A stretch of 64,000 bases of DNA from Alkalinema sp. CACIAM 70d (GTDB lineage: Bacteria > Cyanobacteriota > Cyanobacteriia > Leptolyngbyales > Leptolyngbyaceae): NCBI GenBank assembly GCA_002148405.1, contig MUGG01000214.1:18532-82531 (forward strand), in the 5' to 3' direction. Of this stretch, positions 54,119-63,928 are shown in pieces; the stretch's first letter is position 1; each line of letters starts with the position of its first letter. The notes beneath the pieces were generated by a model. The model was given only the letters and a program-made list of their open reading frames with translations. It searched no databases and was not told the DNA's origin. A program made the position numbers and the translations under genes.

Positions 54119-55666
54119 ATGAGTGAAGCTGCGCTGCCTGCGGTGATTCAAGCGATGCTGAAGCCGGAGTTCTATCCCCATCCGGTGAAGGAGCCGATCC
54201 AACTGGTGCAGACCCACATTTCCTATGTGCTGCTGACGGGTGACTTTGTTTACAAACTGAAAAAGCCCGTGAACTTTGGATTTTTGGACTTTTCAACCCT
54301 GGAAAAACGGCAGCATTTTGCCCAGGAGGAAGTGCGGCTGAATCAGCGGGGCGCAGCGAAGTTGTACCTAGATGTGGTGCCTGTGGCGCAGTCGGGGGAG
54401 GCGTTTCACCTGGGTGCTGAGGCTAGCGAGACGGGTGAGGTGGTGGAATATGCCGTGAAAATGGTGCAGTTTCCCCAGGAGACGCTGCTGAGCGAGCGGT
54501 TCGATCGCGGGGAACTGACGGAAGCCGACATTGAAGCCCTAGCCAAGCGGTTGGCCGCCTTTCACGCCCAATCGACTACCAACGACTATATCCGCAGCTT
54601 TGGCACGGTAGAGAAGATTCGCCAAGCCTTTGATGAGAACTACGCCCAGAGCGAGGGTTACATCGGTCGAGCGCAAACCCAGGCTCAATGGGATGCCACA
54701 AAAGCCTATACCGATCGCTTTTTTGCCGATCGGGCCGCAGTCTTTACCGATCGTATGGCAGCGGACAAAATTCGCGAGTGCCACGGCGACATCCACCTGC
54801 GCAACATTGCCTGCTGGGATGGCGAGATGCTGCTGTTCGACTGCATCGAGTTTAACGAGCCCTTCCGGTTCGTGGACACGATGTATGATGTCGGCTTTGT
54901 CTGCATGGATTTGGATGCGCGGGGTCGATCGGACTGGGCCAACCTGTTGCTGAATACCTATCTGGAGCAGACGGGGGACTACGAAGGCGTGCAGGTGTTG
55001 CCGCTGTACCTGAGCCGCCAAGCCTACGTGCGGGCCAAGGTTACGTCTTTTCTGCTGGACGATCCGGCGATTCCCGACGATGTGAAGCAGGCATCAGCCA
55101 AGACCGCAGCGGATTACTATCGGCTGGCCTATGACTATACCCAAGCTACCCAGGGTCGGGTGATCGTGATGGCGGGACTGTCGGGATCGGGCAAGAGCAC
55201 GACGGCCAAGGCGATCGCGCGGCAGCATGGGGCGATTCACCTACGATCGGATGCGGTGCGCAAGCAGTTGGCGGGGATTCCCGTGGAGCAACGGGGCGGC
55301 GATGAGATTTACACGCCGGAGATGACCCAGAAGACCTACGATCGCTTGCTAGAACTGGCGTTGCTGTTGGCTTCCCAGGGGCAGACGGTGATTCTGGATG
55401 CAAAATACGATCGGGTGGCCTTGCGGCAGGCAGTGCTTGAGCAAACCCAGGCGGCGGGGATTCCCTTGACGATCGTGGCCTGTGAAGCACCGATGGACGT
55501 GTTGCGAGAGCGGGTTGCCGCCCGATCGGGGGATATTGCTGATGCGACGGTGGCCGTGCTAGAAGGCCAGTCCTTCGAGGCATTCACAGATTCTGAGCAA
55601 GCGTTCGTAAAATCAGTGAACACAACTGAGGATCTGAAGGCACAATTAGAGCTAGCAAATCTCTAG
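54119..55666 (+). CDS. Aminoglycoside-phosphotransferase-like and P-loop kinase fusion protein
   Basis: The 515-residue protein has an APH-type kinase-like domain up to about residue 330 (HGDIHLRNIACWDG and LLFDCIEFNEPF, the catalytic-loop and DFG-like parts) and a C-terminal P-loop kinase domain (about 345-505: VIVMAGLSGSGKSTTAKAIA, then HLRSDAVRKQL and VILDAKYDRVALRQA). Such bifunctional proteins are common in bacteria but the substrates are unknown; real antibiotic resistance is not implied. The ATG at 54119 is preferred to the TTG at 54113. Followed by a small membrane protein gene 20 bases later. Confidence 0.88.
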   Translation: MSEAALPAVIQAMLKPEFYPHPVKEPIQLVQTHISYVLLTGDFVYKLKKPVNFGFLDFSTLEKRQHFAQEEVRLNQRGAAKLYLDVVPVAQSGEAFHLGAEASETGEVVEYAVKMVQFPQETLLSERFDRGELTEADIEALAKRLAAFHAQSTTNDYIRSFGTVEKIRQAFDENYAQSEGYIGRAQTQAQWDATKAYTDRFFADRAAVFTDRMAADKIRECHGDIHLRNIACWDGEMLLFDCIEFNEPFRFVDTMYDVGFVCMDLDARGRSDWANLLLNTYLEQTGDYEGVQVLPLYLSRQAYVRAKVTSFLLDDPAIPDDVKQASAKTAADYYRLAYDYTQATQGRVIVMAGLSGSGKSTTAKAIARQHGAIHLRSDAVRKQLAGIPVEQRGGDEIYTPEMTQKTYDRLLELALLLASQGQTVILDAKYDRVALRQAVLEQTQAAGIPLTIVACEAPMDVLRERVAARSGDIADATVAVLEGQSFEAFTDSEQAFVKSVNTTEDLKAQLELANL

Positions 55667-55686
55667 TCTGTGGCTCGTATTTAACT

Positions 55687-56028
55687 ATGGCTCTCCCACC
55701 AAATGATGCTGTCTCAAAAGGGTTCTCTGCTGGCATCCAAGTTTGGCTGATTTTTCTGCTGGTATTTTGGGTGTTGGGATACGCGGTGCCGCTCAGTATT
55801 TTGCTAGGGGCGATCGGAGGGGTGTCCTCTGGGGTAATCATTTTGTGGTGGGAGATTAAGGAAGAGCCCAAGAAAGTGGAAGTAATTGAAGACGCAAGTC
55901 TGGAGGATGTGGCGATCGTGCGGGAAAACCGCCGTCGCTTCCGGACATTGTCGCGGCGGGCTCGTCGGAAGCAAGAGTTCTCTTGGGAGTTGCTCTGGGA
56001 ACAGGTGCAGTTCTGGAAGCGGATCTAG
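55687..56028 (+). CDS. Small membrane protein, unknown function
   Basis: The 113-residue protein has a hydrophobic N-terminal half with two membrane segments (IQVWLIFLLVFWVLGYAVPL; SILLGAIGGVSSGVIILWW) and a charged C-terminal half rich in Arg, Glu and Lys. It starts 20 bases after the phosphotransferase-kinase fusion and is probably in the same transcript. The family is not recognised. Confidence 0.65.
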   Translation: MALPPNDAVSKGFSAGIQVWLIFLLVFWVLGYAVPLSILLGAIGGVSSGVIILWWEIKEEPKKVEVIEDASLEDVAIVRENRRRFRTLSRRARRKQEFSWELLWEQVQFWKRI

Positions 56029-56266
56029 GTTCGATCGAATCTCCTAGCACCCTACTCGGAATAATCTTTTGGTGGGACTGGTTGACGATCGAGTGCATGA
56101 GCTCTGAGTGACTGGATGTACTGGAATCTGTGCTGTCCACTGATCATCTGAATCGATTTCACCGGAGTCGATCGAGGGATGGCAGATCATTTTCAAAGTA
56201 ACCAAAGTAACCTCAGTGCTTGATTAGTGACCTTCAATTACTCGATCGTCATCCCCCATCGCCATC

Positions 56267-57040
56267 ATGAAACGTACCCTTCTCCTTTGCTGTTGCGGCC
56301 TCTTAATTCTCTTCATCAATCCGGTGAATGCCGCTCCCTCCAATGCTCCTGCGGCGGTTCCCGAGCAGTCCGACTGGCTGAATACAGAAGCCATTCCGCA
56401 AATTCTTTCGCAGCTACGCGACACTAACCCCGAAACCCGTAGCACTGCCGTCTATCAAGTCGATCGTCTTGACGAATCTGCCAAAATTGCCATCATTCCC
56501 GGCCTTACCGACTTGCTGAAAGACCCCAATCCTGGCATCCGGAAGAGTGCGGCTGAGGCGATACATCAGCTGACGATGCGGGAGTCCTGGCAGCCTGATT
56601 CCCAAGTTGTGGCGAAGGTGCTGCAAGCGATCCAGCCGCTTGTGCAAGAGTCCGATCGCAATACTCGTTACGGTGCAGCGATCGCACTGGGTTATATGGG
56701 GAAAGCGGAGTTAACCACAGGACTCATCCCCGAACTACTCACCCAGTTAAAGGATACGCATCCAGAAGCTCGCAGTCAGGCCGCTGATGTATTGGGCTCT
56801 CTGGGCGACGCCGCAAAGTCTACAGTGCCTGAACTCACCCCTCTACTTAAAGATACCGTTCCCAGTGTTCGTATTAGTGTGGTTTCGGCGTTGGGTGCGA
56901 TCGGGGTAGAAGTACCCGGTAGCGCTTTATTACTTGAGGAAGTGGTCAGTCATGATCCCGATCCAGAGGTTCGTAAAGCGGCGCAGGAAGCCTTGGATTA
57001 TTTGTATTATGTCGATCATGAAAGGATTCGCGGATTGTAG
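56267..57040 (+). CDS. Exported HEAT-repeat protein
   Basis: The 257-residue protein starts with a signal peptide (MKRTLLLCCCGLLILF, cut after VNAA or VNA) and then PBS-lyase-type HEAT repeats (LLKDPNPGIRKSAAEAIHQL; NTRYGAAIALGYMGKA; LLKDTVPSVRISVVSALGAIG; DPDPEVRKAAQEALDYL). It is exported, unlike the phycobilin lyases that share this repeat, so a scaffold role is more likely. Confidence 0.83.
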   Translation: MKRTLLLCCCGLLILFINPVNAAPSNAPAAVPEQSDWLNTEAIPQILSQLRDTNPETRSTAVYQVDRLDESAKIAIIPGLTDLLKDPNPGIRKSAAEAIHQLTMRESWQPDSQVVAKVLQAIQPLVQESDRNTRYGAAIALGYMGKAELTTGLIPELLTQLKDTHPEARSQAADVLGSLGDAAKSTVPELTPLLKDTVPSVRISVVSALGAIGVEVPGSALLLEEVVSHDPDPEVRKAAQEALDYLYYVDHERIRGL

Positions 57041-57064
57041 GGGCCAAAGGATAAAGGCAAGTGG

Positions 57065-57742
57065 TTACTGCATTGTTGTCATGAAATCCAGTTCTTCATT
57101 ATTGATATCCAGCGTAACAATGCCTTGCTCTTGTAATAATGGATTGCTATTGCTGGCAAAGGTAACTACGGATTTCCCTGCTGCAATCAGGCTTTGGGCC
57201 AACGCTAGGGTTTTGCTGTTCGGGGCCGCGTAGGCAATCAAAATGATGTGCGCGATCGCTCCAATCATTGCATTTCGTTTCTCAGCTAATGCAGCCGTTA
57301 TGCGAGGGTAACTGGCGCTAAAGGGCGAGATTAGCAATAAGCGATTTGCATCGATTGCCTGTTTTTGCTCTGGGGAGAGACGCATTTGATGAATACTGCG
57401 GGCAGGGCAATGAATGATCGGTTGGATGCCCTGGAGCAAAATTTTGAGGCAGTCTTGTTCGATCGGGGTATGGAAGCCACTGATAACGGGAATGTTGGCA
57501 TCGCATAATGCTTGAGCAAGGTCGTAGGTTTTAAGGATGAGGTCACCAGGACATTGCTTGGAACAGAAGAGGGCAAGGGTTTTGGAACGACTGGACAGCT
57601 TAGTATTCTGGGCAAGCAAGTCAAGATTACCGATCGCAGTCAGCGTTGGCGCTGTTTTGAAAGCAGCACAGGCTTTTAGGGCAGTCGGGTAGGTGGCATC
57701 CTTAGGACAAAGGGTTTGTAAATTTGGAGTGGGTGCAGACAT
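57065..57742 (-). CDS. DprA/Smf-like DNA-processing domain protein
   Basis: The 225-residue protein resembles the Rossmann-like core of DprA: AIGNLDLLAQN, LALFCSKQCPGDLILKTYDLA, VISGFHTPIEQDCLKILL, then RLLLISPFSASYPRIT and IVTLDINNEE. True DprA proteins are longer and have a GSR motif; here it reads CSKQCPG, so it belongs to a divergent DprA-like or lysine-decarboxylase-like subgroup. A role in DNA uptake cannot be assumed. It faces the HEAT gene, with 24 bases between stops. Confidence 0.65.
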   Translation of the reverse strand: MSAPTPNLQTLCPKDATYPTALKACAAFKTAPTLTAIGNLDLLAQNTKLSSRSKTLALFCSKQCPGDLILKTYDLAQALCDANIPVISGFHTPIEQDCLKILLQGIQPIIHCPARSIHQMRLSPEQKQAIDANRLLLISPFSASYPRITAALAEKRNAMIGAIAHIILIAYAAPNSKTLALAQSLIAAGKSVVTFASNSNPLLQEQGIVTLDINNEELDFMTTMQ

Positions 57743-57839
57743 AAACGTCAGCAGTGTTATGAGTTTATCTGCTTTATAATTGCCTGCTGAATCAGTTTTC
57801 CATCAGAGTCAGGCAGCTTTTTCGGGGCAAATCGAACAA

Positions 57840-57983
57840 TTAAGCCCCAGTTGGGATGCTTGAGGTTCGCAAAATTTGCTGCATGGTTTCCCAGCGGGTT
57901 TTAGGGAAGCCAGCAACCGTTGCTCCTGCATTGAGAAATTTTTGCCAGGTCGTGAGATTAAAGAGAGTCAGCAGTAGGTCATT
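57840..57983 (-). pseudogene. Remnant of an EVE/PUA-like protein gene
   Basis: The minus-strand frame contains LFNLTTWQKFLNAGATVAGF and RWETMQQI, which resemble the N-terminal end of proteins that begin WLDLFTxxTWEEFLxAGxxVSGF. It then breaks off into unrelated residues and a stop. Only about 45 residues remain. Assignment is tentative. Confidence 0.35.
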
Positions 57984-58126
57984 GAGATATCGGTTCTTCG
58001 GCGGTGAAGCTGGAATGGTGGGCAAGGACGCGATTCTCCATAGGAGAGGCTGTACCAACGATTTCGTCCATCATGAGTTTTGAGAGACTTTGAAAAAATA
58101 TAGATGGATTCATAAACTTCATCGCC

Positions 58127-58200
58127 TTGGCAATGCTGCGGGAAGGCATTACCCCCGAAACCGTTGCCCGCCTCACCCAACTCCCCCTCGACCAACTCCC
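58127..58200 (+). pseudogene. Remnant of an Rpn-type nuclease C-terminus
   Basis: The frame reads LAMLREGITPETVARLTQLP, the usual end of Rpn/DUF4351-type proteins (compare LLREGAEIDLIVRATGWS in the gene at 46211-47032). There is no upstream body, and the frame runs into the end of the opposite aminotransferase gene. A small decayed leftover. Confidence 0.5.
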
Positions 58201-58230
58201 CAGTCTTGACGAGCCAGACCCAGCGGAGAA

Positions 58231-59460
58231 TCAGCCCTCCGACTCCACGATCGCGGCTAAGCCTTTGACCAACCGTCCGATCCCTTCTGCCGCCGTCTCT
58301 GGAGCCAATGCGCCATAGGCCACCCGCAGATAACAACCCTCCGTCATGCCAAAGGTATTCCCCGGAATCGCCGCCACCCCAAACTGCTGCACCAATTTCT
58401 TGACGATCGCCATCGCATCCAAATCCGTCGCCAACCGCAGGAAAAAGTAAAACGCCCCCTCCGCCGGAGGCACCGTACAAAAGTGAGAAATTTTCGCCAA
58501 CTCATTCAGCACAATTTCCCGTGTTTGCTGAATGGCTTTGAACTGAGTCTCACAGTACGATCGGCCCACCTGCAACGCCCCGATCGCAGCATATTGTGAT
58601 GCTAAAGGTGGACAAATCAAAATTGTATCTTGAATCTTGCGCACCGCTGGCAGCAACGCTATGGGAATGACCATATAGCCAATGCGCCAACCCGCAAACC
58701 CATAGGCTTTCGATAAACTAAACAACGAAATTGTATGGTCAACGCTATTCTCCAAGGAAGCGGGAGAATAGTGCTCAACCCCATAGGTAAAGTAATCGTA
58801 GGCTTCATCGCTGATGTGATAAATCTGATAGTCCCGACACAGTTGATTAATCGCCTGTAGCGTCTCGCGGGAATACACCGCCCCCGTCGGATTATTGGGC
58901 GAAATCGTCACGATCGCCCGTGTTCGATCGGTAATCGCCGCCCGAATCCAGTCCACCCGTGGCTGATAGTTCCCATCCGTCGGCACCAGCACTGCCTGAC
59001 ACCCCGCCATCCCGATCGCCATTTCATGGTTGAAATAGTAGGGCGTTAATAAAATTATTTCATCCCCCGGTTGCGTAATCGCCAATACGGTATTCATAAA
59101 CGCCATGTTGCTCCCTGCCGTCACGACAACCGCTTGGGAATCGCTGAGGTGAATGTGATTGTCAACGGCTAGTTTTTGCGCGATCACCGATCGTAACTCC
59201 GGTAATCCCTCCACTGCATTGTAGAGATGCATTGCTGGACTGGCAAACTGCTGCGCCACCTGTTCCAACGCCTGGGGCGGTGGCGGATAGTTCACTACCC
59301 CTTGCCCCAGGGAAATTGTCCCCGGATGCTGGCGGATCAGCTCTCCCACGATCGGAATAATTGGGTCTTGAATTTGCGCCATACGCGAGGCACTCGGAAC
59401 AAAGCGGGGCAGGGCGCTATCGGGAGTGCGATCGGTAGATTGTGACAACCAGTCCGGCAT
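58231..59460 (-). CDS. Pyridoxal-phosphate-dependent aminotransferase, class I/II
   Basis: The 409-residue protein has fold-type I aminotransferase features: PGTISLGQGVVNYPPP, GSNMAFMNTVLAI, ISPNNPTGAVYSRETL, DEAYDYFTYG and the PLP lysine in SLSKAYGFAGWRIGY. The C-terminal part has PAEGAFYFFLRL and CYLRVAYG with the carboxylate-binding Arg. The substrate may be aspartate, a methionine or an aromatic amino acid; it cannot be fixed from this sequence. ATG at 59460. Confidence 0.9.
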   Translation of the reverse strand: MPDWLSQSTDRTPDSALPRFVPSASRMAQIQDPIIPIVGELIRQHPGTISLGQGVVNYPPPPQALEQVAQQFASPAMHLYNAVEGLPELRSVIAQKLAVDNHIHLSDSQAVVVTAGSNMAFMNTVLAITQPGDEIILLTPYYFNHEMAIGMAGCQAVLVPTDGNYQPRVDWIRAAITDRTRAIVTISPNNPTGAVYSRETLQAINQLCRDYQIYHISDEAYDYFTYGVEHYSPASLENSVDHTISLFSLSKAYGFAGWRIGYMVIPIALLPAVRKIQDTILICPPLASQYAAIGALQVGRSYCETQFKAIQQTREIVLNELAKISHFCTVPPAEGAFYFFLRLATDLDAMAIVKKLVQQFGVAAIPGNTFGMTEGCYLRVAYGALAPETAAEGIGRLVKGLAAIVESEG

Positions 59461-59597
59461 AGATCACCTACGTCCAAAAACATCAGCAGCAACCACCAGA
59501 ATACCCCCCCCCATCCCACCCCCACACTAGAGGCATGCAAAAGCATAACCTCTCAATTCAGCGGCTGTCAGCAACCTCGCATTCCGCACCAGGGACT

Positions 59598-60659
59598 TCA
59601 ACAGTCCGCGCCAGCCGTGGAATGCAGATAATCGATCGGCTCAGGGGCGTGACGGGCCACGGATAGCTGCTCTAAATAAACCCGATCGCTATCTTTTTCC
59701 AAAACTTGATTCACCGTTGTCAAAACGGTTTGGGCCATCGTTGCAATGTCAGGATCATCAAATCCATACTGGGCCGATCTCTGATGGAGCACGCGATCGG
59801 GCACCGTGGCCCGTCCTGGTAACGTCCGATCGAGAATTAGCCCTTTTAACAATGCCAACAAACTCCCATAGCGAGGCAACTCGCAACTGTCAAACGCCTT
59901 AAACTCGATCCGTCCCACCTCCGCCGGAATTTGGGCCAGCTTCGTCAGCGATGGATCAGAGAGAATAATATCCTGTGGGCTTGCCACAAATACCAAAGCT
60001 GCGGGTCTTGCTCCCGTGCGATAGAACGTGCGAACCGATTGCCCCGACCAGGGTTTACCTTGGTAGATCGATCGACCGTAGCTAAATGGCAAAATATAAG
60101 GGCTGTAATAGGTTAACTTCCGTCCCCAGTCAACCAGATCCGCCATACTCGCACCCACCACCGATAGATTCAAATCCGGCCCATAGGTCACCATCGGCAA
60201 ATGCTCCGTGCGATCTTCCGGTGAACTGTTCAAACGCTGTTGTTCATATCCATTCAGCGGCGGATCGGGAATAAACTGCGTTTGGTTAGGATTGAAGCTG
60301 GTCAAAGTCGGCGTCAAGTCAAACTCTTGAGCCACCCGTTGCAAATGCTGGAAACTTGTGGTTAATTCTGCGATCGTATCCGCGATCGAAGTCTGAATTG
60401 TGGTGCGAATTTCAATACCTTTGGGAACACAGTTCACCAAATTGCCCAGCGGATCAAATCGTTCAATTCCCTCAATGTACCAGCGTTTACGGCGAATTCC
60501 TGCATCTCCTATCCGTAACTGTTCAGCATCCGCTTGATATTCCGGAAGGCGTTCAACGATTTTTGCAAACTCGCCGTAGGTTGTATTGGTAAAGTCGGCA
60601 AATTCCCCATTCGATCGAACAAAAGCAACTTCATGTTCAATTCCAAATTTAAACTGCAT
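59598..60659 (-). CDS. GCS2-like carboxylate-amine ligase (glutamate-cysteine ligase family)
   Basis: The 353-residue protein begins MQFKFGIEHEVAFV and has VPKGIEIRTTIQTSI, VTYGPDLNLSVVG, IYQGKPWSGQSVRTFYRTG and RIEFKAFDSCELP. These E-H-E and RxEF patterns fit the glutamate-cysteine ligase 2 / carboxylate-amine ligase group. It differs from the usual cyanobacterial gshA product, so glutathione synthesis is not assured. It follows the sucrase/ferredoxin-like gene by 42 bases on the same strand, suggesting an operon. Confidence 0.7.
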   Translation of the reverse strand: MQFKFGIEHEVAFVRSNGEFADFTNTTYGEFAKIVERLPEYQADAEQLRIGDAGIRRKRWYIEGIERFDPLGNLVNCVPKGIEIRTTIQTSIADTIAELTTSFQHLQRVAQEFDLTPTLTSFNPNQTQFIPDPPLNGYEQQRLNSSPEDRTEHLPMVTYGPDLNLSVVGASMADLVDWGRKLTYYSPYILPFSYGRSIYQGKPWSGQSVRTFYRTGARPAALVFVASPQDIILSDPSLTKLAQIPAEVGRIEFKAFDSCELPRYGSLLALLKGLILDRTLPGRATVPDRVLHQRSAQYGFDDPDIATMAQTVLTTVNQVLEKDSDRVYLEQLSVARHAPEPIDYLHSTAGADC

Positions 60660-60701
60660 AGATGCACACCTGAATAAGAGAAAAATTAACTGAAAAGTAC
60701 G

Positions 60702-61784
60702 CTAAAGCGAATGATTTGCAACTTTCCCAGCAGACATAATAGTATCGGACTGGAAGTGGAGTTTTTCCAATTTGTATTTGGGATAAAAGGACGCTTGACC
60801 CGCATGACAGGAAGGTTTGAGGTCAAGACTACGATCGGGATCCACCACCAATTGACCATAGCAATGGCGCAGGCTACCCGCTTCCAAATATTGCAGAACT
60901 GCCTTCAAACGTTGCGGGTCTGATTGGCGCTCCAAAATATGGTGAGCGATCGCAACTCCAGCCCAATCCCAACCCAGTTGCATCCAAAGGCTTCGTTCCA
61001 TCACCTGCAACTCCGGCGGCAAAATTCCCCAGCCTCGATAGATTTGCGAGAGCAGTTGAATATGGCCCGATCGGGTCAAAATTGACTTTAGGGAAAAGGG
61101 ATCAAGACGAGCATAGTAACGACCATCCGGAAACGTAATCACCGTCGGTGCGAAGCGATGCCCCCCAAAATGACTACTGCGCCAAACTTGAATCGTCCGA
61201 TCGGATTCCCCCAGAGAACTAACCACTTTACACGCCTGGGCATAAAAAGGATTGCCATAGCGAGCACAGCATTGGTCATGGCTACCATGGGTACAAATTA
61301 GCAAATCCTCCACCCGATCGCGCGTTCTGGTAGGCACTGGCGGCTGGCCAAAAAACGTCTGGATCACCTGTGCCGCTTGCTCCAAACTTTGGACAGAAAA
61401 TTCATAGCGATCGTAGCCATTACAAAACGCCCCAGCTTTTTGGTGGTAAATTAAGACCGTTTGACATCCCGTTGTCTGGGTTGTGTTGCGATGAATAAGC
61501 AAACATCTAACAGTTCCCCAAGAAGGCTGTTGGACAAATGGTTGATGGTTCAGTTGCCCCAAGGATGAATTCTCCCGTTGGGAGATCGGTTTCCCTGTGG
61601 AATTCTGGCTTTGAATATCCTGCAATACCTGACGCAATGCTTCTGGTATTGCCCGACTGTCGATCGCACTGGCAGCCCAAGGTTGCGGACATTCCACTAA
61701 AACATAGGTTTGTACCAATGAGGCTGATCCGATCGGGTCTTCCTGGGCACAGCGCGAAGCCTCTGCGCAAAAGAACTTTTCCAT
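60702..61784 (-). CDS. Sucrase/ferredoxin-like (Suc_Fer-like, thioredoxin-like) protein
   Basis: The 360-residue protein matches the sucraseferredoxin-like family: an N-terminal CPQPWAA part, then the thioredoxin-like [2Fe-2S] motif ICTHGSHDQCCARYGNP and VWRSSHFGGHRFAPT. A C-terminal helical extension (about 250-360) lacks clear family. Such proteins are thioredoxin-like iron-sulfur proteins with unclear function; the name does not imply sucrose use. It is followed by the GCS2-like gene, 42 bases downstream. Confidence 0.82.
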   Translation of the reverse strand: MEKFFCAEASRCAQEDPIGSASLVQTYVLVECPQPWAASAIDSRAIPEALRQVLQDIQSQNSTGKPISQRENSSLGQLNHQPFVQQPSWGTVRCLLIHRNTTQTTGCQTVLIYHQKAGAFCNGYDRYEFSVQSLEQAAQVIQTFFGQPPVPTRTRDRVEDLLICTHGSHDQCCARYGNPFYAQACKVVSSLGESDRTIQVWRSSHFGGHRFAPTVITFPDGRYYARLDPFSLKSILTRSGHIQLLSQIYRGWGILPPELQVMERSLWMQLGWDWAGVAIAHHILERQSDPQRLKAVLQYLEAGSLRHCYGQLVVDPDRSLDLKPSCHAGQASFYPKYKLEKLHFQSDTIMSAGKVANHSL

Positions 61785-62422
61785 TACTCAACTCCAATGC
61801 CGTACTTTTTTCTCAGTCATCAATCTCTGACGCTTCATCATGGTCATGCTGAAGCCATCACAGAAAAACAGGGAACATACAGATCGCCTCTGCCCAAATC
61901 GCTCATTGATCTGACCCGGCTATCATTGATTTGACCCGGCTACTTGACCAAGCCGTTTTCACCTAATCAAATTCACCTCATCAGATTCCTGGATTAGGGC
62001 TACCAACGCCCTAAATGGCTGGAATATCATGACTAAATTCTAACCATAAGACTATTGATAGAGTTTTCTATTTATAAAAATTACTTTTTACTTTTGTACC
62101 TCCTTTTAGACTAGTGTAAGGGAGTTTTCTCGAAAAGTTATCAGTATTCTTTCTCAATAGTGGGTATATTTTGGGTCTACATATTTTCTCGATATGAAAA
62201 AATAGGATCCTTGAAGTTCTGGCAAGAAAGCCCCCCAAGAAACGGAGAAATTAGCCCAGAGATGACTTAGCCCAGAGATAACTTAGGGATTGGTTAAGCT
62301 GCCCGATTCATCCACCCGCTACCCATCCACTCCTGAGTTCGATCGCCGCACATACCAGCCGAACTGTGCAATTCGCCGCAAAGCCTTGTAGTATATGTAG
62401 TATATTTCTCCTTGGAGTCCCT
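61785..62422. other. Intergenic region with stuttered sequence
   Basis: About 640 bases without a supported gene. There are near-repeats such as TGATTTGACCCGGCTA (61905-61942, two or more drifted copies), AATTCACCTCATCAGATTC, and CTTAGCCCAGAGAT (62244-62290). An AT-rich stretch (62030-62170) may include a promoter. The frame open to 62366 before the methyltransferase is not considered coding. Confidence 0.45.
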
Positions 62423-63052
62423 ATGAATCTTTGGGATCAGGCCAGCCATGCCCTTAGCTACTTGGAACGGGCAGACACGATTCCCCACCGCAAAGATGGC
62501 GAAGCTACGCTGCTGGAACATTTGCCGCCACACATCGATCGTGTGTTGGACTTGGGCACGGGCAATGGTCGCTTACTGGCCTTAGTCAAAGCCACCCGAT
62601 CGGTCAGTGCCGCCACCGCCCTCGATTTCTCGCCCACCATGCTGACGGCGGTGCGCGATCGCTTTATCGATGATCCGACCGTTACCATCGTTCAGCATAA
62701 TTTAGATCAGCCGTTGCCCGACCTCGGCCAGTTTGACGCGATCGTTTCCAGTTTCGCGATTCATCACTTGAGCCACGATCGTAAGCGATCGCTCTATCAG
62801 GAAATTTTTAGCCACCTGCAACCGGGCGGTATTTTTTGCAATCTGGAACACGTAGCCTCCCCTTCGCAACGGGTGCACCATCGGTTTTTAGAAAGGCTCA
62901 ATATTTTGCCGGAAAACGATGATCCATCAAATCAGTTATTGGAGATGGGAACGCAATTGCAATGGCTGCGGGAAATTGGGTTTGTCGATGTGGATTGCTA
63001 TTGGAAATGGTTGGAACTCGCGCTTTTGATTGGCATTAAACCCGATCGTTAA
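62423..63052 (+). CDS. SAM-dependent methyltransferase, class I
   Basis: From the ATG at 62423 the protein is 209 residues. It has the Rossmann methyltransferase motifs: VLDLGTGNGRLLAL (SAM loop), ALDFSPTM, VQHNLDQPLP, FDAIVSSFAIHHL and LQPGGIFCNLEHV. The substrate is unknown. The upstream AGTATATGTAGTATATTTC may be part of its promoter. It is separate from the following DUF561 gene. Confidence 0.9.
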   Translation: MNLWDQASHALSYLERADTIPHRKDGEATLLEHLPPHIDRVLDLGTGNGRLLALVKATRSVSAATALDFSPTMLTAVRDRFIDDPTVTIVQHNLDQPLPDLGQFDAIVSSFAIHHLSHDRKRSLYQEIFSHLQPGGIFCNLEHVASPSQRVHHRFLERLNILPENDDPSNQLLEMGTQLQWLREIGFVDVDCYWKWLELALLIGIKPDR

Positions 63053-63188
63053 CTCGGGGAAAGACTAAGGCCGCAATCTAGACAGCAACCCGATCGCCTC
63101 CCTTAGTGCGAGTCCAGCAGCCCCTGATGCCTTAACACCCTTGATCCTTTAAAATAGGTGAAACTCATTTTCTGAACCAGAAAGAACT

Positions 63189-63928
63189 ATGACCATTCTT
63201 CCTACGCTCCAGAGTGCATTTGAACAAAAGCGTGCGCTGAAAGTAATCAGTGGCCTGCAAAACTTCGATCGGGCCAATGTGGCAGCGGTGGTGAAGGCGG
63301 CAGAACTGGGCGGCGCAACGTTTGTGGACATCGCAGCCGATGCTGACCTGATCCGCATGGTCAAAGAACTCACCCACTACCCGTGTGCGTCTCTGCGGTG
63401 GAACCGGAACAGTTCGTGATGGCGGTAGCAGCAGGGGCTGACCTGATCGAAATTGGCAACTTTGATAGCTTCTATGCTCAAGGTCGAGTGTTTGGTGCGG
63501 CGGAAGTGCTGGCCCTAACGCAACAAACCCGTGCCCTGCTGCCCGATGTGACCCTTTCCGTCACCGTGCCCCACGTCCTGGCTCTGGATGAGCAAGTGGC
63601 CCTGGCAGAAGCGCTGGTGGAAGCCGGTGCAGACATCATCCAAACCGAAGGCGGTACCAGTGCAGCACCCCAAAGCGCTGGCGTGTTGGGCTTGATTGAA
63701 AAAGCGGCTCCCACCTTGGCAGCGGCCTACGAAATTTCCAATGCGGTGAATGTGCCTGTGCTCTGCGCGTCGGGGATTTCCAGCGTGACGGCTCCCATGG
63801 CTGTGGCAGCGGGTGCAGCGGGTGTGGGCGTTGGCTCAGCCATCAACCAACTCAACAGCGAAATCGCCATGGTTGCGGCAGTGCGCAGCTTGGTGGAAGC
63901 GTTGGATGCGGCAAAGGTTGCGGTGTAA
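63189..63928 (+). pseudogene. ycf23: DUF561/Ycf23 homologue with a single-base frameshift
   Basis: Two frames together make one about 246-residue DUF561/Ycf23 protein. The first (63189-63382, MTILPTLQSAFEQKRALKVI to LTHYP) and the second (from 63383, VCVSAVEPEQFVMAVAAGADLIEIG to the TAA at 63926-63928) join where one base appears missing in CCGTG (CCGGTG expected near 63383). Both halves have good family-like sequence, including GGTSAAPQSAGVLG and GVGVGSAINQL of a TIM-barrel. The break is recent or a sequencing error. Ycf23 function is unknown. Confidence 0.8.

Noticed and set aside
58010..58126. Small frames near 58010-58126
   Set aside because: Mixed fragments between two gene remnants; nothing can be assigned.
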